The translations under genes and the position numbers were made by a program. From Ancylobacter novellus (lineage in GTDB: Bacteria; Pseudomonadota; Alphaproteobacteria; Rhizobiales; Xanthobacteraceae), in NCBI GenBank assembly GCA_003241485.1, contig QFQD01000021.1:1-60313 (forward strand): a stretch of DNA of 60,313 nucleotides, in the 5' to 3' direction. Numbering within the stretch: the first letter of the stretch is position 1; each line of letters opens with the position of its first letter. A model generated the notes under the pieces. The model had not been told where the DNA came from. It did no database searches and worked only from the letters and a program-made list of their open reading frames with translations. Positions 45,060-53,383 of this stretch are shown here, piece by piece.

Positions 45060-45715
45060 ACGACTTCACCACCTGGGACATTCTGCGCAACCTGCTGCTC
45101 GCCGCACGCTGGACGGTGCTCCTGTCGCTCGTCTCCTTCATCGGCGGCAGTCTCGTCGGCGCCGCGCTGCTGTTCGCCCGCATCGGCAAGAACAGGGCCG
45201 GGCGGATCTTCGTGAAGACCTATGTCGAGCTGTTTCAGGGTACGCCGCTGCTGATGCAGCTGTTCCTGGCCTTCTTTGGGCTGGGGCTGTTCGGCGTCGA
45301 CGTGCCAGCCTGGCTGGCTGCAGGGGTGGCGCTCATCCTGTGGTCGGCGGCGTTCCTTACCGAGATCTGGCGCGGCTGCGTCGAATCCATCACCAAGGGC
45401 CAGTGGGAGGCTTCCTCCAGCCTTGGCATGGGTTATGTGCAGCAGATGCGCTGGGTGATCCTGCCGCAGGCGCTGCGCATCGCCGTGCCGCCCACGGTCG
45501 GCTTTTCCGTGCAGGTGGTGAAAGGCACGGCACTGACCTCGATCATCGGCTTCGTCGAGCTGTCGAAGGCCGGGACGATGGTGACCAACGCCACCTTCGA
45601 GCCCTTCACCGTCTATGGCTTCGTGGCGCTGATCTATTTCTGCCTGTGCTGGCCGCTGTCCAAGTCTTCCCAGATCCTCGAGAGGAAGCTCAATGTCGCT
45701 CATCGAAATCAGTGA
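45056..45715 (+). CDS. amino-acid ABC transporter permease 2
   Basis: A 219-residue HisMQ-family permease. YVELFQGTPLLMQLFLAFFGLG and EIWRGCVESITKGQWEASSSLGMGYVQQMRWVILPQALR carry the family's conserved loop. Forms a heterodimeric channel with permease 1. Overlaps permease 1 by four bases and the ATPase gene by 23 bases. Confidence 0.93.
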   Translation: MNDFTTWDILRNLLLAARWTVLLSLVSFIGGSLVGAALLFARIGKNRAGRIFVKTYVELFQGTPLLMQLFLAFFGLGLFGVDVPAWLAAGVALILWSAAFLTEIWRGCVESITKGQWEASSSLGMGYVQQMRWVILPQALRIAVPPTVGFSVQVVKGTALTSIIGFVELSKAGTMVTNATFEPFTVYGFVALIYFCLCWPLSKSSQILERKLNVAHRNQ

Positions 45716-46421
45716 AGTGAAGAAGCGCTTCGGCGACAACGAAGTGCTCAAGGGTATCAATATCGATGTCGAGCCGGGCGAGGTGATCGCCATCATCGGC
45801 AAGTCGGGCTCGGGCAAGTCGACATTGCTGCGCTGCATCAACGGGCTGGAGAATATCGACGAAGGCTCGATCTCGGTCGCCGGCGCGCAGTTGCTGCCGG
45901 ACGAGCTGCATCTCAAGGCGCTGCGCCTCAAGGTCGGGATGATCTTCCAGAGCTTCAACCTGTTCCCGCATCTCACGGCGGGCCGGAACGTCATGCTCTC
46001 GCAGACCGTCGTGAAAAAGACCCCCAAGGCCGAGGCGGAAGCCATGGCGAAGAAGATGCTGGAGCGTGTCGGCCTTGGCCACAAGTTCGACGCCTATCCC
46101 GACCAGCTCTCAGGTGGCCAGCAGCAGCGCGTCGCGATCGCCCGCGCGCTCGCCATGCAGCCCATCGCCCTGCTGTGCGACGAGATCACCTCCGCGCTCG
46201 ACCCGGAGCTGGTCAACGAAGTGCTCGCCGTGGTCAAGGAGCTGGCCTCAGAGGGCATGACGCTCATGATGGTCACGCATGAGATGCGCTTCGCCCGCGA
46301 GGTATGCTCACGCGTCGTGTTCATGCATCAGGGCCGCGTGCACGAGATCGGGCCGCCGGAGGAGGTGTTCTCCAACCCGAAGACGGCCGAGCTGAAGCAG
46401 TTCCTCGGCGTCATCCACTGA
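45693..46421 (+). CDS. amino-acid ABC transporter ATP-binding protein
   Basis: A 242-residue ABC ATPase of the polar amino-acid class. Walker A GKSGSGKST, Q loop in MIFQSFNLFPHLT, signature LSGGQQQR, Walker B IALLCDEITSALD and H loop MVTHEMRFAREV. AGAGGAAG precedes the ATG, which lies inside the end of permease 2. Its 3' end overlaps the convergent LysR gene by 11 bases. Confidence 0.95.
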   Translation: MSLIEISEVKKRFGDNEVLKGINIDVEPGEVIAIIGKSGSGKSTLLRCINGLENIDEGSISVAGAQLLPDELHLKALRLKVGMIFQSFNLFPHLTAGRNVMLSQTVVKKTPKAEAEAMAKKMLERVGLGHKFDAYPDQLSGGQQQRVAIARALAMQPIALLCDEITSALDPELVNEVLAVVKELASEGMTLMMVTHEMRFAREVCSRVVFMHQGRVHEIGPPEEVFSNPKTAELKQFLGVIH

Positions 46422-47367
46422 CGCCGGGATCGTTGAGCATGAGCAGCGAGGCAGCCCGCCGGCGGTACGCGCTGCCGGTGGAGAACAGCTCGGCGACCCA
46501 GTCGACAAAGACGCGAAGCCGGCTGGAGAGGTGCCGGTTCGGCGCGTAGACGACGTGCAGGATGATCGGCGCGCTCTGCCACTCCGGCAGCACGCGCACC
46601 AGCCGGCCGGCCTCGATATAGGGCAGCACCATCGGCTCGACCGACTGGGTGATGCCGAGGCCCGCGAGGCCCGCGGCGAGATAGGCGGTGGAATCATTCA
46701 CCGCCACGAAATAGGGCAGGTCGAGATCATAGCTTTCCTCGCCCCGCACCACGTCGAACGCCACGCGCCGGCCGGTGCGGGCCGAGAAATAGCCGATGAC
46801 GCGATGCGCCGTCTCCAGCTCGCGCGGGTGCTCGGGCATGCCGTATTGCTGGATGTAGCCCGGCGCGGCGCAGAGTGTGAGCTGCACCTGGCCGATGCGG
46901 CGGGCGATCAGTGTCGGATCGACCAGCTCGCCGCCGCGAATGGCACAGTCGACATTCTCCGCCAGCAGATCGACCGGCCGATCGGACACACCGATATCCA
47001 GCTGGATGTCGGGATAGCGGGCGAAGAAATCCGGCAAGGCCGGGATAAGCGCGTAGAGCGCGAGCGAGGACGGCACGTCGATGCGCAGCCGGCCCGACGG
47101 GGTCGCCTGCGAGCGCGTCATCGAGCCGTCGAGTTCGTCGAGATCGGACAGCAGCGCCACCGCCCGCTCGTAATAGGCCGCACCGTCCGGCGTCACCCCG
47201 ACGCGCCGCGTCGTGCGGTTGAGCAATTTGGTGCGCAAATGCGATTCCAGCTGCTGAATCAGCTTGGTAATGGTGGGCTTCGGCACTTCCAGCAGGTCGG
47301 CGGCGCGGGTGAAATTGCCCGCTTCCACCACGCGGACGAAGGCCCGCATCGCAGCGATCTGGTCCAT
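46411..47367 (-). CDS. LysR-family regulator (of the RND efflux operon)
   Basis: A 318-residue LysR protein of the CrgA/AaeR-like group (MDQIAAMRAFVRVVEAGNFTRAADLLEVPKPTITKLIQQLE; RTTRRVGVTPDGAAYYERA). It is divergent from the hydrolase-RND operon with a 148-base gap that contains an ATTATT-N10-AATAAT repeat including a T-N11-A box, so it probably controls that operon. The convergent end overlaps the ABC ATPase gene. Confidence 0.9.
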   Translation of the reverse strand: MDQIAAMRAFVRVVEAGNFTRAADLLEVPKPTITKLIQQLESHLRTKLLNRTTRRVGVTPDGAAYYERAVALLSDLDELDGSMTRSQATPSGRLRIDVPSSLALYALIPALPDFFARYPDIQLDIGVSDRPVDLLAENVDCAIRGGELVDPTLIARRIGQVQLTLCAAPGYIQQYGMPEHPRELETAHRVIGYFSARTGRRVAFDVVRGEESYDLDLPYFVAVNDSTAYLAAGLAGLGITQSVEPMVLPYIEAGRLVRVLPEWQSAPIILHVVYAPNRHLSSRLRVFVDWVAELFSTGSAYRRRAASLLMLNDPGVSG

Positions 47368-47382
47368 GCGGTTCGGTGCTCG

Positions 47383-47404
47383 ATTATTTCCTATTGTGAA
47401 TAAT
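47383..47404. promoter_or_regulatory. LysR-type operator upstream of the RND operon
   Basis: ATTATT and AATAAT are perfect 6-bp arms 10 bases apart; T47388 to A47400 is a T-N11-A core. It sits 16 bases from the LysR start codon, in an AT-rich gap, as expected for autoregulation and divergent control. Confidence 0.55.
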
Positions 47405-47515
47405 GAAATCCTGAATCCACTATTTTTTCAATGAGGACGCAGGACTAAGTTTCGCCGCACTGCAACAGGGGAAATCGGGTGGCGGCCGCGCCACTGCATT
47501 TCCAAAGGTGGCGTC

Positions 47516-48337
47516 ATGTCGACTCTCTGGACGGAAGACCGGTTGGATCTGGACGGGACGGCGCTGCCGGTCCGCGTCTACCACACCGCGTCCGTCCTGC
47601 GCCCGACCCCGCTGGTCCTGCACCTGCATGGCGGCACCTTCACCTGTGGCGACCTCGACTGTAGCGTCTCTATCTGCCGTTCCATGGCGGAAGCCGGCGC
47701 GGTGGTTGTTTCGCTCGACTACCCGCTGGCACCCGAGCATCCGTTCCCGGCGGCGCTGAACCTTTCCTTCGCGGCCCTCAACCTGCTGCACCGCCAGCGG
47801 GCCAAATGGGCCGGGCGCGGCGCGCGACTGTTCGTCGCCGGCGAGGAAGCCGGTGCCAACATCGCCACCGCACTGACCTTGATGGCGCGCGACCAGAACC
47901 ATCCGCCGGTGGCCGGGCAGATCCTGATCTCGCCCATGCTCGACCCGTGCCTCGCCTCACGATCGATCCACGCGGCCGAGGCCGGCGAGGTGGGCTGCAA
48001 ATGGGCCGACGGCTGGCACTTTTATCTCGGCACCGCCGACAAGGCCGCCCATCCCTATGCCGCCCCGCTCGGCTCGCGGCGCCTCGGCGGCATCGCGCCG
48101 GCGCTCATCATCACCTCGGACGACTGCCCGATGCACGATGAGAGCCTCTCTTACGGGCAGCGCCTCGGCGCGTGCGGCGTGCCTGTCGAAAGTCATGTCG
48201 TCGCCGAGACGGAAGACGCCGTCGACGGCGCGCCGGATGCCGCCAGCCTGCCGCCCTGGGCGCGCGAGCTTGTGCCGCTCTTCACCCGATTCCTGGCGGC
48301 CCCCGAAGCGGCCGCCCTGCGTGCAATTCAGGCCTGA
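47516..48337 (+). CDS. alpha/beta hydrolase-fold protein, HSL-like, catalytic residues missing
   Basis: A 273-residue protein like hormone-sensitive-lipase esterases: oxyanion motif HLHGGTFTCGD (H38-G39-G40), DYPLAPEHPFPAAL and the acid-residue segment TSDDCPMHDESL. The nucleophile elbow, normally GDSAG, reads GEEAG, so the serine is replaced by E111. The usual C-terminal histidine (HGF-type motif) is also absent, the equivalent region being AETEDAVDGA. It is therefore unlikely to hydrolyse esters. It is first in the operon with the RND adaptor (16 bases on) and pump, so a ligand-binding or regulatory role is possible. AAAGGTGG precedes the ATG. Confidence 0.85.
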   Translation: MSTLWTEDRLDLDGTALPVRVYHTASVLRPTPLVLHLHGGTFTCGDLDCSVSICRSMAEAGAVVVSLDYPLAPEHPFPAALNLSFAALNLLHRQRAKWAGRGARLFVAGEEAGANIATALTLMARDQNHPPVAGQILISPMLDPCLASRSIHAAEAGEVGCKWADGWHFYLGTADKAAHPYAAPLGSRRLGGIAPALIITSDDCPMHDESLSYGQRLGACGVPVESHVVAETEDAVDGAPDAASLPPWARELVPLFTRFLAAPEAAALRAIQA

Positions 48338-48353
48338 GGCCAGGAGACTATCC

Positions 48354-49664
48354 ATGACCGACGAACGCGTTCGCAACCATGTCGCCATTCCCGAGATCGT
48401 ACGCGCTGAAATCGCACGCGATCTGACCATCCAGCCTCGCCGTCGCCGCTGGCGGGATACCGGCGTGGTGCTGAGCCTCGCCACCGCCGCGACCGCGGCC
48501 GCCGTTTGGTTCGCCTGGCCGATCAGCTCCGCCCTCGCCACCGATCCGGCGACGCCGCAGGCCCAGGCGCCGCAGGGCGTTCCGGTGTCGGTCGCCGTGC
48601 TGAAGATCCGCGACACCATGAAGTGGGACGAGTTCTCCGGCCGTCTCCAGGCGGTCGAGCGCGTCGAGGTACGCCCGCGCGTTACCGGTGCGGTGAAGGC
48701 CGTCCATTTCCGCGAGGGCGCGCTGGTAAAGCAGGGCGACCTGCTCGTCACCATCGACCCCGCGCCCTACCAGGCCGCGCTGAATCGGGCCGAGGCCATG
48801 CGCCAGGCTGCCGAGGCGCAGGTCGACTTCACCAAGAACGAGGTGGATCGCGGCAAGCAGCTCGTCGACAACCGCGTCGTCTCGGTGCGCGACCTCGACC
48901 AGCGCACCAATGCGTATCGCGAGGCGGAAGCCAATCTGCACGCCGCCGAAGCCGCGCTGCAGACCTCCCAGCTCGACCTAGACTATACCGAGGTGCGCGC
49001 GCCAGTGGACGGCCGCGTTGGCCGCATTGACGTGACCGTCGGCAACCTCGTCGCCGCCGGCCCCACCTCGCCGGTGCTCACCACGCTCGTCTCCGTCGAT
49101 CCGATCTATGTCGGCTTCGCCGCCGATGAGGGCGCGGTGGGCGAAGCGCTCGCCACGCTGGGCTCGGGCGACGTGCTGGGCGAGATCGACCGTATCCCGG
49201 TCGAGATCACCACCGCGACGACGGGCGGCAAGCCGGCCACCGGCCATCTCCAGCTCGTCGACAACCAGGTCGATGCGACCACCGGCACCTTCCGCCTCCG
49301 CGCGGTGTTCGACAACAAGGACGGCCGGCTCGTTCCCGGCCAGTTCGCCCGCGTCCGCATGGGCCGCGCCCAGTCGGAGCCGGCGCTGGTCATCAGCGAG
49401 CGCGCGGTTGGCACCGACCAGGACAAGAAGTTCGTCTTCGTGGTCGATGGCGAAGGCAAGGCGAGCTATCGCGAGATCAAGCTCGGCGCGCCGGCCGAGG
49501 GGCTGCGCGTGGTCGCCAGCGGCCTGAAGGAAGGCGAGCGCGTCGTCGTCAACGGCCTGCAGCGGGTGCGCCCCGGCGCGCTGCTCGCGCCCGAGGTCGT
49601 GCCCATGGAATCCGCTTCCGCCGCCAAGGCGACGGACAACGCCACTTCCGTCGCCGCGCGCTGA
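48354..49664 (+). CDS. RND efflux periplasmic adaptor (MexA/AcrA-like)
   Basis: A 436-residue membrane fusion protein. AGGAGA lies 7 bases before the ATG at 48354. An unusual cytosolic extension of about 40 residues (rich in Arg near RRRRWRD) precedes one TM segment (VVLSLATAATAAAVWFAWPI). There is no lipobox, so it is anchored by this helix. Lipoyl/barrel-sandwich halves (RPRVTGAVKAVHFREGALVKQGDLLVTIDPAPYQAAL and LDYTEVRAPVDGRVGRIDVTVGNLV) flank the coiled-coil hairpin. It links the pump to an outer-membrane channel, which is not encoded here. Confidence 0.93.
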   Translation: MTDERVRNHVAIPEIVRAEIARDLTIQPRRRRWRDTGVVLSLATAATAAAVWFAWPISSALATDPATPQAQAPQGVPVSVAVLKIRDTMKWDEFSGRLQAVERVEVRPRVTGAVKAVHFREGALVKQGDLLVTIDPAPYQAALNRAEAMRQAAEAQVDFTKNEVDRGKQLVDNRVVSVRDLDQRTNAYREAEANLHAAEAALQTSQLDLDYTEVRAPVDGRVGRIDVTVGNLVAAGPTSPVLTTLVSVDPIYVGFAADEGAVGEALATLGSGDVLGEIDRIPVEITTATTGGKPATGHLQLVDNQVDATTGTFRLRAVFDNKDGRLVPGQFARVRMGRAQSEPALVISERAVGTDQDKKFVFVVDGEGKASYREIKLGAPAEGLRVVASGLKEGERVVVNGLQRVRPGALLAPEVVPMESASAAKATDNATSVAAR

Positions 49665-49713
49665 GACCTTTCTCCAGCGTAGTCCGGCAACGCCTCCTTG
49701 GGGGGAGGACGCT

Positions 49714-52700
49714 ATGAATCTGTCCAAATTCTTCATCGACCGGCCGATCTTCGCGGCCGTGCTCTCGGTCCTCATCTTCGTCGCCGGCCTGCTGGCGCTG
49801 CGGGTGATGCCGATCTCGGAATATCCGGACGTCGTCCCGCCGCAGGTCATTGTCCGCGCGCAATATCCCGGCGCCAGCCCGAAGGTCATCGCCGCCACCG
49901 TGGCGACGCCGATCGAGGAGCAGATCAACGGCGTCGAGGACATGCTCTATATGTCCAGCCAGGCGACCACCGACGGCGTGATGACGCTGACCGTCACGTT
50001 CAAGCTCGGGACCGATCCCGACAAGGCGACGCAGCTGGTGCAGAACCGCGTCGCGCAGGCGGAACCCCGCCTGCCGGAAGAGGTACGCAGCCTCGGCATC
50101 ACCACGGCGAAAAGCTCGCCGAACTTCATCATGGTGGTGCATCTGGTCTCGCCCAATGACCGCTACGACATCACCTATCTGCGCAATTACGCGGTGCTGA
50201 ACGTGAAGGACCGGCTGGCGCGCATCGCCGGTGTCGGCCAGATCGACATCTTCGGCGCCGGTGACTACTCGATGCGCGTCTGGCTCGACCCGCAGAAGAT
50301 CGCCGAGCACGGCCTTTCCGCCGGCGATGTGGTGAACGAGATCCGCGCGCAGAACGTGCAGGCCGCCGCCGGCACCGTCGGCGCCTCGCCCGCCGCGCAG
50401 GGCGTCGAGCTGCAGCTTTCCGTCAATGCGCAGGGCCGCCTCGAAACCGAGGAGGAGTTCGGCGACATCGTGGTGAAGAGCGGCATGGACGGCCAGATCG
50501 TCCGCCTGCGCGACGTCGCCCGCATCGAACTGGGCGCCGCCGACTACGCGCTGCGCTCGCTGCTCGACAACAAGCAGGCGGTCGGCATCGGCGTGTTCCA
50601 GGCACCCGGCTCGAACGCGCTGGAGATCGCCGCCAACGTCAAGGCGACGATGGAAGAGGTGAAGAAGACGATGCCGGAAGGCGTCGACTACGACATTGTC
50701 TATGACACGACCGAATTCGTGCGCGCCTCCATCGAGGCGGTGGTGCACACGCTGTTCGAGGCGGTGCTGCTCGTCGTCATCGTCGTCGTGGTGTTCCTGC
50801 AGACCTGGCGCGCCTCGATCATCCCGCTGCTCGCCGTGCCGGTCTCCATCGTCGGCACCTTCGCGGTGATGTATGTGTTCGGCTTCTCGATCAACGCGCT
50901 GAGCCTGTTCGGCCTGGTGCTCGCCATCGGCATCGTCGTCGACGACGCGATCGTCGTAGTGGAGAATGTCGAGCGCAACATCGAGAACGGTCTCTCGCCG
51001 CGCGAAGCGTCCTATCGGGCCATGGCCGAGGTGTCGGGCCCCATCATCGCCATCGCGCTGGTGCTGGTCGCGGTGTTCGTGCCGCTGGCCTTCATCTCCG
51101 GCCTGTCCGGCCAGTTCTACCGGCAGTTCGCGCTCACCGTCGCCATCTCGACCGTGATCTCGGCGATCAATTCGCTGACGCTGTCGCCGGCGCTGGCAGC
51201 GCTGCTGCTCAAGGGGCACCATGCCGAGCCCGACCGGCTGCAGCGCATCATCAACTTCCTGTTCGGCTGGTTCTTCCGCGGCTTCAACTGGGCGTTCTCG
51301 CGCGGCTCCGCCGGCTATGGCGGCGGCGTGCGCGGCGTGCTGAAGGCCAAGAGCGTGGTGATGATCTTCTATGCCGTCATGCTCGGCGCCACCTGGTGGC
51401 TGTTCCAGGCGGTGCCCGGCGGCTTCGTGCCGGCGCAGGACAAGCAGTATCTCGTCGGCTTCGCCCAGCTGCCGGACGGCGCCACGCTGGACCGCACCGA
51501 GGAGGTCATCCGCCGCATGACGGAGATCACCCTCGCCGAGCCGGGCGTCGCCAACGCGGTCGCCTTCCCCGGCCTGTCGATCGCCGGCTTCTCCAACTCG
51601 TCCAATGCCGGCATCGTGTTCTCGACGCTGAAGCCGTTCGAGGAGCGCAAGGATCCCTCGCTTTCGGCCGGCGCCATCGCCATGTCGCTGAACCAGAAAT
51701 ACGGCGCGATCCAGGATGCCTTCATCGCCATGTTCCCGCCCCCGCCGGTGCAGGGCCTCGGCGTGGTCGGCGGCTTCAAGATGCAGATCGAGGACCGTGC
51801 CGGTCGCGGCTATGAGGAGCTGGCGAACGTCACCAATGCCTTCATGGCCAAGGCGATGCAGGCGCCAGAGCTGACCGGCCAGTTCTCCACCTTCCAGGTG
51901 AACGTGCCCCAGCTCTTCGCCAATGTGGACCGCACCAAGGCCCGCCAGCTCGGCGTGCCGATCAGCGCTGTGTTCGAGACGCTGCAGGTTTATCTCGGCT
52001 CGCTCTATGTGAACGACTTCAACAAATTCGGTCGCACCTATTCGGTGCGGGCGCAGGCCGACGCGCCGTTCCGTTCCAAGCCGGAGGATATCGGCCAGCT
52101 GAAGGTGCGGGCGAACAATGGCGAGATGATTCCCCTCGCCGCGCTGCTGAAGGTGGAAATGACGGCCGGGCCGGAGCGCGCCATGCGCTATAACGGCTTC
52201 CTCACCGCCGACATCAACGCTTCTCCCGCCCCCGGCTTCTCCTCCGGTCAGGCGCAGGCAGCGGCCGCGCGCATCGCGGCCGAGGTGCTGCCGCCGGGCT
52301 TCGACTTTGAATGGACCGACCTCACCTATCAGGAGATCCTCGCCGGCAATTCCGCTGTGCTGGTGTTCCCGCTCGCCCTGCTGCTCGTCTTCCTCGTGCT
52401 GGCGGCACAGTATGAAAGCCTGACCCTGCCCATCGCGATCATCATGATCGTTCCCATGGGCATATTGGCGGCGCTGTTCGGCGTCTGGATGGGTGGGGGT
52501 GACAACAACATCTTCACCCAGATCGGCCTCGTCGTGCTGGTCGGCCTCTCCGCGAAGAACGCGATCCTGATCGTCGAGTTCGCTCGGGAACTGGAGTTCC
52601 AGGGCCGCACACCGGTCGAGGCCGCGATCGAGGCCAGCCGGCTGCGTCTGCGGCCGATCCTGATGACGTCCTTCGCCTTCATCATGGGCGTGCTGCCGCT

Positions 52701-52893
52701 GGTGCTCTCCACCGGCGCGGGCGCCGAGATGCGCCATGCCATGGGCATCGCGGTCTTTGCCGGCATGCTCGGCGTGACCTTCTTCGGGCTGTTCCTCACG
52801 CCCGTCTTCTACGTGCTGCTGCGCAGGCTGACGGGCAACCGCAAGCTGCGCCAGCATGGCGAGGTGCTCCCCGCCCTTCATCCGGCGGAGTGA
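49714..52893 (+). CDS. RND multidrug efflux transporter, HAE1 class (AcrB/MexB-like)
   Basis: A 1059-residue inner-membrane pump with 12 TM segments and two large periplasmic loops. It starts LSKFFIDRPIFAAVLSVLIFVAGLLAL; the proton-relay aspartates are in GIVVDDAIVVVENVERNIENG, and the second half has QIGLVVLVGLSAKNAILIVEFAREL. A strong GGGGGGAGGA precedes the ATG. It exports hydrophobic drugs or metabolites with proton influx. Third gene of the operon; followed by a structured intergenic region and a terminator. Confidence 0.96.
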   Translation: MNLSKFFIDRPIFAAVLSVLIFVAGLLALRVMPISEYPDVVPPQVIVRAQYPGASPKVIAATVATPIEEQINGVEDMLYMSSQATTDGVMTLTVTFKLGTDPDKATQLVQNRVAQAEPRLPEEVRSLGITTAKSSPNFIMVVHLVSPNDRYDITYLRNYAVLNVKDRLARIAGVGQIDIFGAGDYSMRVWLDPQKIAEHGLSAGDVVNEIRAQNVQAAAGTVGASPAAQGVELQLSVNAQGRLETEEEFGDIVVKSGMDGQIVRLRDVARIELGAADYALRSLLDNKQAVGIGVFQAPGSNALEIAANVKATMEEVKKTMPEGVDYDIVYDTTEFVRASIEAVVHTLFEAVLLVVIVVVVFLQTWRASIIPLLAVPVSIVGTFAVMYVFGFSINALSLFGLVLAIGIVVDDAIVVVENVERNIENGLSPREASYRAMAEVSGPIIAIALVLVAVFVPLAFISGLSGQFYRQFALTVAISTVISAINSLTLSPALAALLLKGHHAEPDRLQRIINFLFGWFFRGFNWAFSRGSAGYGGGVRGVLKAKSVVMIFYAVMLGATWWLFQAVPGGFVPAQDKQYLVGFAQLPDGATLDRTEEVIRRMTEITLAEPGVANAVAFPGLSIAGFSNSSNAGIVFSTLKPFEERKDPSLSAGAIAMSLNQKYGAIQDAFIAMFPPPPVQGLGVVGGFKMQIEDRAGRGYEELANVTNAFMAKAMQAPELTGQFSTFQVNVPQLFANVDRTKARQLGVPISAVFETLQVYLGSLYVNDFNKFGRTYSVRAQADAPFRSKPEDIGQLKVRANNGEMIPLAALLKVEMTAGPERAMRYNGFLTADINASPAPGFSSGQAQAAAARIAAEVLPPGFDFEWTDLTYQEILAGNSAVLVFPLALLLVFLVLAAQYESLTLPIAIIMIVPMGILAALFGVWMGGGDNNIFTQIGLVVLVGLSAKNAILIVEFARELEFQGRTPVEAAIEASRLRLRPILMTSFAFIMGVLPLVLSTGAGAEMRHAMGIAVFAGMLGVTFFGLFLTPVFYVLLRRLTGNRKLRQHGEVLPALHPAE

Positions 52894-52898
52894 GCCAA

Positions 52899-52976
52899 GG
52901 CCGGCTGGAAAGAAAGGCTCAGGGTGCCGTCCCGCCCCCCACTCGGTGCCCGGGGTTCGCAGCTTTCCAGCCGGCC
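52899..52976 (+). other. long inverted repeat after the RND pump, candidate structured RNA
   Basis: GGCCGGCTGGAAAG (52899-52912) and CTTTCCAGCCGGCC (52963-52976) are perfect 14-bp arms enclosing 50 bases that are themselves GC-rich and foldable. It begins 5 bases after the RND stop. No T tract follows, so it is not a simple terminator. It could protect the mRNA 3' end or be part of a small RNA; nothing known was recognised. Confidence 0.6.
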
Positions 52977-53000
52977 GTCCTATTGCCGACATCGACAACG

Positions 53001-53037
53001 GGCCTCCGCGATGCCACATGCAGCGCGGAGGCCTTTT
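53001..53037 (+). terminator. rho-independent terminator / RBS-sequestering hairpin
   Basis: GGCCTCCGCG and CGCGGAGGCC are perfect 10-bp arms with a 13-base loop, followed by TTTT. It ends the RND transcript. Its 3' arm contains GGAGG, the only ribosome-site-like sequence for the ferredoxin-like gene, whose ATG is at 53043, so the hairpin may also limit that gene's translation. Confidence 0.8.
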
Positions 53038-53042
53038 CACGC

Positions 53043-53375
53043 ATGAAGCCCATCAAGTCTGACTGGACCGACGTCGTCCTCGTCTGCCGCAAATGCGCGA
53101 AGAAGCTCAAGGGCGGCTTCGGCGCCGACGGTCGCGACAGCCTGCCTGCGGCGCTGAAGGCGGAGATCGCCCGGCGCGAGGGCGGCAAGCCGATGAAAAA
53201 GCCGCGTCGCAAAGGCGCCCAGGTCGCCGTCGTCGAGGTCGACTGCCTCGACATCTGCCCGAAGAACGCGGCCGTCCTCATTCCCGCCGGCGCGCCGGAA
53301 CGCTGGCTCAGCGTGCCGCGCGGCGCCGACATCCCCGCGCTCGTCGAGTCGATCGCGCCCGCACGCAAGGCCTGA
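53043..53375 (+). CDS. thioredoxin-like 2Fe-2S ferredoxin domain protein
   Basis: A 110-residue protein. Cysteines occur as C-x2-C in VVLVCRKCAKKLKGG and C-x3-C in VVEVDCLDICPKNAAVLIP, with the second in the position of the C-x3-C-P of thioredoxin-fold 2Fe-2S ferredoxins. The first pair is spaced unlike the classical family, so cluster binding is likely but not certain. A basic segment (KPMKKPRRKGAQ) lies between. The ATG is 6 bases after a terminator hairpin, with GGAGG buried in the stem. It is convergent with the FUSC gene, 8 bases away. Confidence 0.65.
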   Translation: MKPIKSDWTDVVLVCRKCAKKLKGGFGADGRDSLPAALKAEIARREGGKPMKKPRRKGAQVAVVEVDCLDICPKNAAVLIPAGAPERWLSVPRGADIPALVESIAPARKA

Positions 53376-53383
53376 TCGGGCGA

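Noticed and set aside
47516..48337. Calling the hydrolase an active esterase
   Set aside because: The nucleophile serine and the catalytic histidine are both missing.
49549..53040. Very long open frame (about 1160 codons) on the reverse strand over the RND pump
   Set aside because: It is the mirror of a GC-rich gene: low-complexity His/Arg/Asp-rich translation, no family motif, and complete overlap with a certain RND transporter.
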